Source: JBHENW01 sp046261875
GTDB lineage: Bacteria > Acidobacteriota > Thermoanaerobaculia > UBA5066 > Gp7-AA6
Direction: 5' to 3'
NCBI GenBank assembly: GCA_046261875.1
Contig: JBHENW010000038.1
Span: forward strand, 1-54,450
Length of the DNA: 54,450 nucleotides
Part shown: piece by piece, positions 51,961-54,450 of the stretch
Position numbering within the stretch: the stretch's first letter is position 1
Layout of the letters: each line of letters begins with the position of its first letter
Notes under the pieces: generated by a model
What the model was told of the DNA's origin: nothing
What the model saw: only the letters and a program-made list of their open reading frames with translations
Databases searched by the model: none
Position numbers and translations under genes: made by a program

Positions 51961-53171
51961 GGTCCCTCCTGGAGAGGCAGAACGGCCATCTCGATGATGT
52001 CGCTCGATCCGCGGCGGATCGCTTCGAGCGTCGCGGGCTCGGGCGCCTGGTTCAGGTGGATGCGAGCGACCGCCGCCCGGGCGCCGTCGAAGACGATGTT
52101 CTCGGTCTCCTGGACGTTGATGCCCGCGGCCTTGATCTCGTCGAAGACGGCTGCGAGGACGCCGACCCGGTCGAAGTGGCGGACGACGAGGAGATGCGTG
52201 GCCGGCGACTTGCGGGCGAGGTTGACCACGTTGGGCGCGCGGCCGCTCTCGGCGTATTCGCGCACGATCCGCACGGTCTCGGACGCGATGGCTTCCTGCG
52301 CCTGGTCGGTCGAAGCGCCGATGTGGTGGGTCCCGATGATCGAAGCGTTTCCGAAGAGCCCGTCCGTCACTTGACCGGTCCCTCCCGGCGGCTCCGCGGC
52401 GAAGACGTCGAGGCCCGCCCGAATGCCCTTCTCCCGGACCGCCTTTTCCAGAGCCGCCTCGTCCACGACCTCGGCCCGGGAGGTGTTGACGAAGAACGAT
52501 CCGGGGCGCATCGCGTCGAAGAAGGCCGCGCCGATCAGGGCCTTCGTCTCCGGCTTGAGCGCCACGTGCACCGACACCGCGTCGGCTTCTCGCGCGACCT
52601 CTTCCGGCGACTCCTGGCGCTCCACGCCGAGCTCCCGGGCCCGCGCGGGTGTCAGGCTGCGGCTCCACGCGACGACGGGCATCCCGAAGGCGCGGGCGCG
52701 CGGGATCATCTCGCGGCCGATCCCTCCCACGCCGATCAGCCCGAGCGTGCGGCCGAAGAGCCCGCGGGCCTTGCTGTACTCCTTCTTGTTCCACACTCCC
52801 TGCCTGAGGTCGGCCGCGTTGTCCGGAATGCGGCGGTCCAGAGCGAGCAGGAGCCCGAAGGCGAGCTCGGCGACGGCGATCGAGTTCTTCCCCGGGCAGT
52901 TCGAGACGTAGATGCCCCGCTCGGACGCGGTCTCCACGTCGATCGTGTTGTACCCGGCGCCCGCGCGGATGACGAGTGAGAGCTTGCCCGCTTCGAGCGC
53001 CGGCTTGCTCACCTTGGTCGAGCGGACGACGAGGACCTCGGCTTCCGAGGAGCGGACCGCTTCGGTCAACGCGTCGTCCTTGAGGTCCGGCTGGTAGAGG
53101 ACCTCGCAGCCCGCGTCGCGGAGGCCCTGCAGGCCGCTCTCTTCGAACTTGTCCGCGACGAGGACCTTCAT
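51957..53171 (-). CDS. serA: D-3-phosphoglycerate dehydrogenase
   Basis: 404 residues. NAD-binding GLIGVGGIG (144-152). Catalytic triad: R232 (NTSRAEVVD), E260 (DVFAAEPP) and H283 (THHIGAST). The C-terminal 75 residues (LLVVRHFDRVGVLAAVFDEI ... NIVFDGARAAVARI) form an ACT regulatory domain, suggesting serine feedback. It performs the first step of serine synthesis. Its ATG overlaps the DUF1015 stop as ATGA. Length is near E. coli SerA (410). Confidence 0.96.
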   Translation of the reverse strand: MKVLVADKFEESGLQGLRDAGCEVLYQPDLKDDALTEAVRSSEAEVLVVRSTKVSKPALEAGKLSLVIRAGAGYNTIDVETASERGIYVSNCPGKNSIAVAELAFGLLLALDRRIPDNAADLRQGVWNKKEYSKARGLFGRTLGLIGVGGIGREMIPRARAFGMPVVAWSRSLTPARARELGVERQESPEEVAREADAVSVHVALKPETKALIGAAFFDAMRPGSFFVNTSRAEVVDEAALEKAVREKGIRAGLDVFAAEPPGGTGQVTDGLFGNASIIGTHHIGASTDQAQEAIASETVRIVREYAESGRAPNVVNLARKSPATHLLVVRHFDRVGVLAAVFDEIKAAGINVQETENIVFDGARAAVARIHLNQAPEPATLEAIRRGSSDIIEMAVLPLQEGP

Positions 53172-54415
53172 GCCGGCTCGGCGATCTGGTGGATGAGCAG
53201 GCCGTCCCGCAGCTTCGGCTCGAACCAGGTGGACTTGGGGGGCATGATCTCTCCGGCGTCGGAGATGGCCGTGAGCTCCTCGAGCGACACGGGGAACATC
53301 GAGAAGGCGACAACCGCTTTTCCCGAGCTCACGAGCCGCTCCAGCTCGGCGGTCCCCCGGATGCCGCCGACGAAGTCGATGCGCTTGTCGGTGCGCACGT
53401 CCCGGATGCCGAGCATCGGCTCGAGGACCTTCTCCTGGAGCAGACTCACGTCGAGCGACGCGATCGGGCCGTCCGCCCCCGTTTCGGCGGCTCCGTCCGC
53501 GACCCGGAGGCCGTGCCAGGCGCCGTCGAGGTAGACGCTGATCTCTCCCTTGCGCTCCGGCGAAGCGGGCGCGCCCTCGCTCACCTCGAACTTCCCGCGG
53601 AGGGCTTCGAGGAACCCCCGCGGCGTGTCGCCGTCCAGGTCCCGCACGACCCGGTTGTAGGGAAGGATGCGGACCTGGTCGGCGGGGAAGAGGACCGCGA
53701 GGAAATCGTCGAAGAAGGCGTGGCCGGCGGACGACGATCGGGCGCGCAGGGCTTCCCGGGCGCGCGCGGCGCTCGCCGCGCGGTGGTGCCCGTCCGCGAT
53801 GTAGAAGAGCGGAACGGCTTCGAATTGGCGGGCGAGCTCCTCCGCGTCCCGGCCGGTCGCACGCCAGAGTGCGTGTGACACGCCGTCGGGCGCGGTGAAG
53901 TCATACAGCGGGGCATCGCGGAGGACGCGCTCCACGAGGCGGTCGATCTCGGAGCGTCCCCGGTAGGTCATGAAGACCGGCCCGGTCTGCGCCCCGAGGG
54001 CGAGCATGTGCCGGGTCCGGTCGTCCTCCTTGTCCCGGCGGGTCCGTTCGTGCTTGCGCACGATGTCCGTGTCGTACTCGGCGAGGGAGGCCGCGCCGGC
54101 GACGCCGGTCTGTACGTGGTCCCCCATGCGGAGGCGGTAGACGTACAGCGCCGGCTGCTGCTCCTTGAGGAAGCCGGCCTCTCGCTTGAGCCGCGCGAAG
54201 TTCTCGGCCGCCCTGCTGTAGACCGAGTCTGCATAAGGCTCGGTCCCATCGGGCAGGTCGATCTCGGAGCGGGAGACGTGGAGAAAGCTCGCGGGCTTTC
54301 CGGAGGCCAACGCGCGGGCCTCGGCCGTGTTCACGACGTCGTAGGGGACGGCGGCCACCTCGGGCGCCTTCGCCGGATCGGGGCGGAGGGCGCGGAAAGG
54401 GCGGAGCGTCGCCAT
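53168..54415 (-). CDS. DUF1015-family protein of the serine operon
   Basis: 415 residues. Family motifs: VAAVPYDVVNTAEARALA, FLHVSRSEID, KHERTRRDKEDDRTRHMLAL, YIADGHHRAASAARA and MPPKSTWFEPKLRDGL. Members are often encoded next to serA and serC and are related in fold to ParB/SerK-like kinases; a serine or phosphoserine role is therefore suggested but unproved. It is the first gene of an ATGA-coupled trio, so it must be expressed with SerA and SerC. The promoter lies at or beyond the window edge. Confidence 0.9.
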   Translation of the reverse strand: MATLRPFRALRPDPAKAPEVAAVPYDVVNTAEARALASGKPASFLHVSRSEIDLPDGTEPYADSVYSRAAENFARLKREAGFLKEQQPALYVYRLRMGDHVQTGVAGAASLAEYDTDIVRKHERTRRDKEDDRTRHMLALGAQTGPVFMTYRGRSEIDRLVERVLRDAPLYDFTAPDGVSHALWRATGRDAEELARQFEAVPLFYIADGHHRAASAARAREALRARSSSAGHAFFDDFLAVLFPADQVRILPYNRVVRDLDGDTPRGFLEALRGKFEVSEGAPASPERKGEISVYLDGAWHGLRVADGAAETGADGPIASLDVSLLQEKVLEPMLGIRDVRTDKRIDFVGGIRGTAELERLVSSGKAVVAFSMFPVSLEELTAISDAGEIMPPKSTWFEPKLRDGLLIHQIAEPA

Positions 54416-54450
54416 CGCCGCGGGATTCTATCGAGAGGCGGGGGGGGGGT

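Overview
The window is a GC-rich, gene-dense bacterial chromosome segment with no rRNA, tRNA, phage, CRISPR or transposase gene visible. Mycobacterial-type Sdh1 succinate dehydrogenase, DUF4142, DUF2911 and DUF1015 proteins, a propeller protein with a conserved C-terminal domain, an orphan GspA/GspB pair and many GTGA/ATGA start-stop overlaps together suggest an Acidobacteriota-like soil or sediment bacterium, perhaps Thermoanaerobaculia. This is inference; no marker gene settles it. Four genes carry frameshifts, so an environmental assembly with occasional indel errors is possible.

Layout. 1-766: tail of a sensor kinase and a small hypothetical gene. 788-4547 (-): TPR protein and an sdhC-sdhA-sdhB operon. 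4694-10480: BON lipoprotein, UdgX-type uracil-DNA glycosylase, DUF748 membrane protein, DUF4142 protein, frameshifted zinc alcohol dehydrogenase coupled to an SRPBCC gene. 10636-16463: Nudix hydrolase, small membrane protein, GspB/GspA, an ECF sigma factor coupled to an alkyltransferase with a C-terminal Ada zinc module, and a vanadium haloperoxidase. 16619-19342 (+): a tightly coupled operon of a double-DUF3592 membrane protein, a beta-sandwich protein and a P-loop ATPase, the best candidate for an undescribed system. 19306-25955: small membrane protein, RRM RNA-binding protein with a UUCG-loop terminator, propeller/amidohydrolase, AlkA-like glycosylase, propeller protein. 26039-30424 (-): Nei-type glycosylase, alpha/beta hydrolase whose Shine-Dalgarno is buried in a perfect hairpin, Lon. 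30651-32887 (+): three-gene phospholipid operon (CDP-alcohol phosphatidyltransferase, PlsC, CdsA). 32894-34282 (-): nucleotidyltransferase with small partner, and an SRPBCC-like membrane protein. 34376-36489: decayed M3 peptidase cut off at a REP-like repeat whose inverted copy lies beyond a thioesterase gene. 36488-42782 (-): AddA/AddB-type helicase-nuclease. 42948-50849: decayed amine oxidase, ferritin-like protein, phosphodiesterase, low-affinity iron permease-like protein, DUF2911-TPR protein, thiolase, small hypotheticals. 50863-54415 (-): DUF1015-serA-serC operon.

Themes: DNA repair is well represented (UdgX, alkyltransferase, AlkA-like, Nei-like, AddAB). Serine synthesis, succinate oxidation and phospholipid synthesis each form a translationally coupled operon. 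No stretch longer than about 300 bases lacks a gene or recognisable gene remnant.
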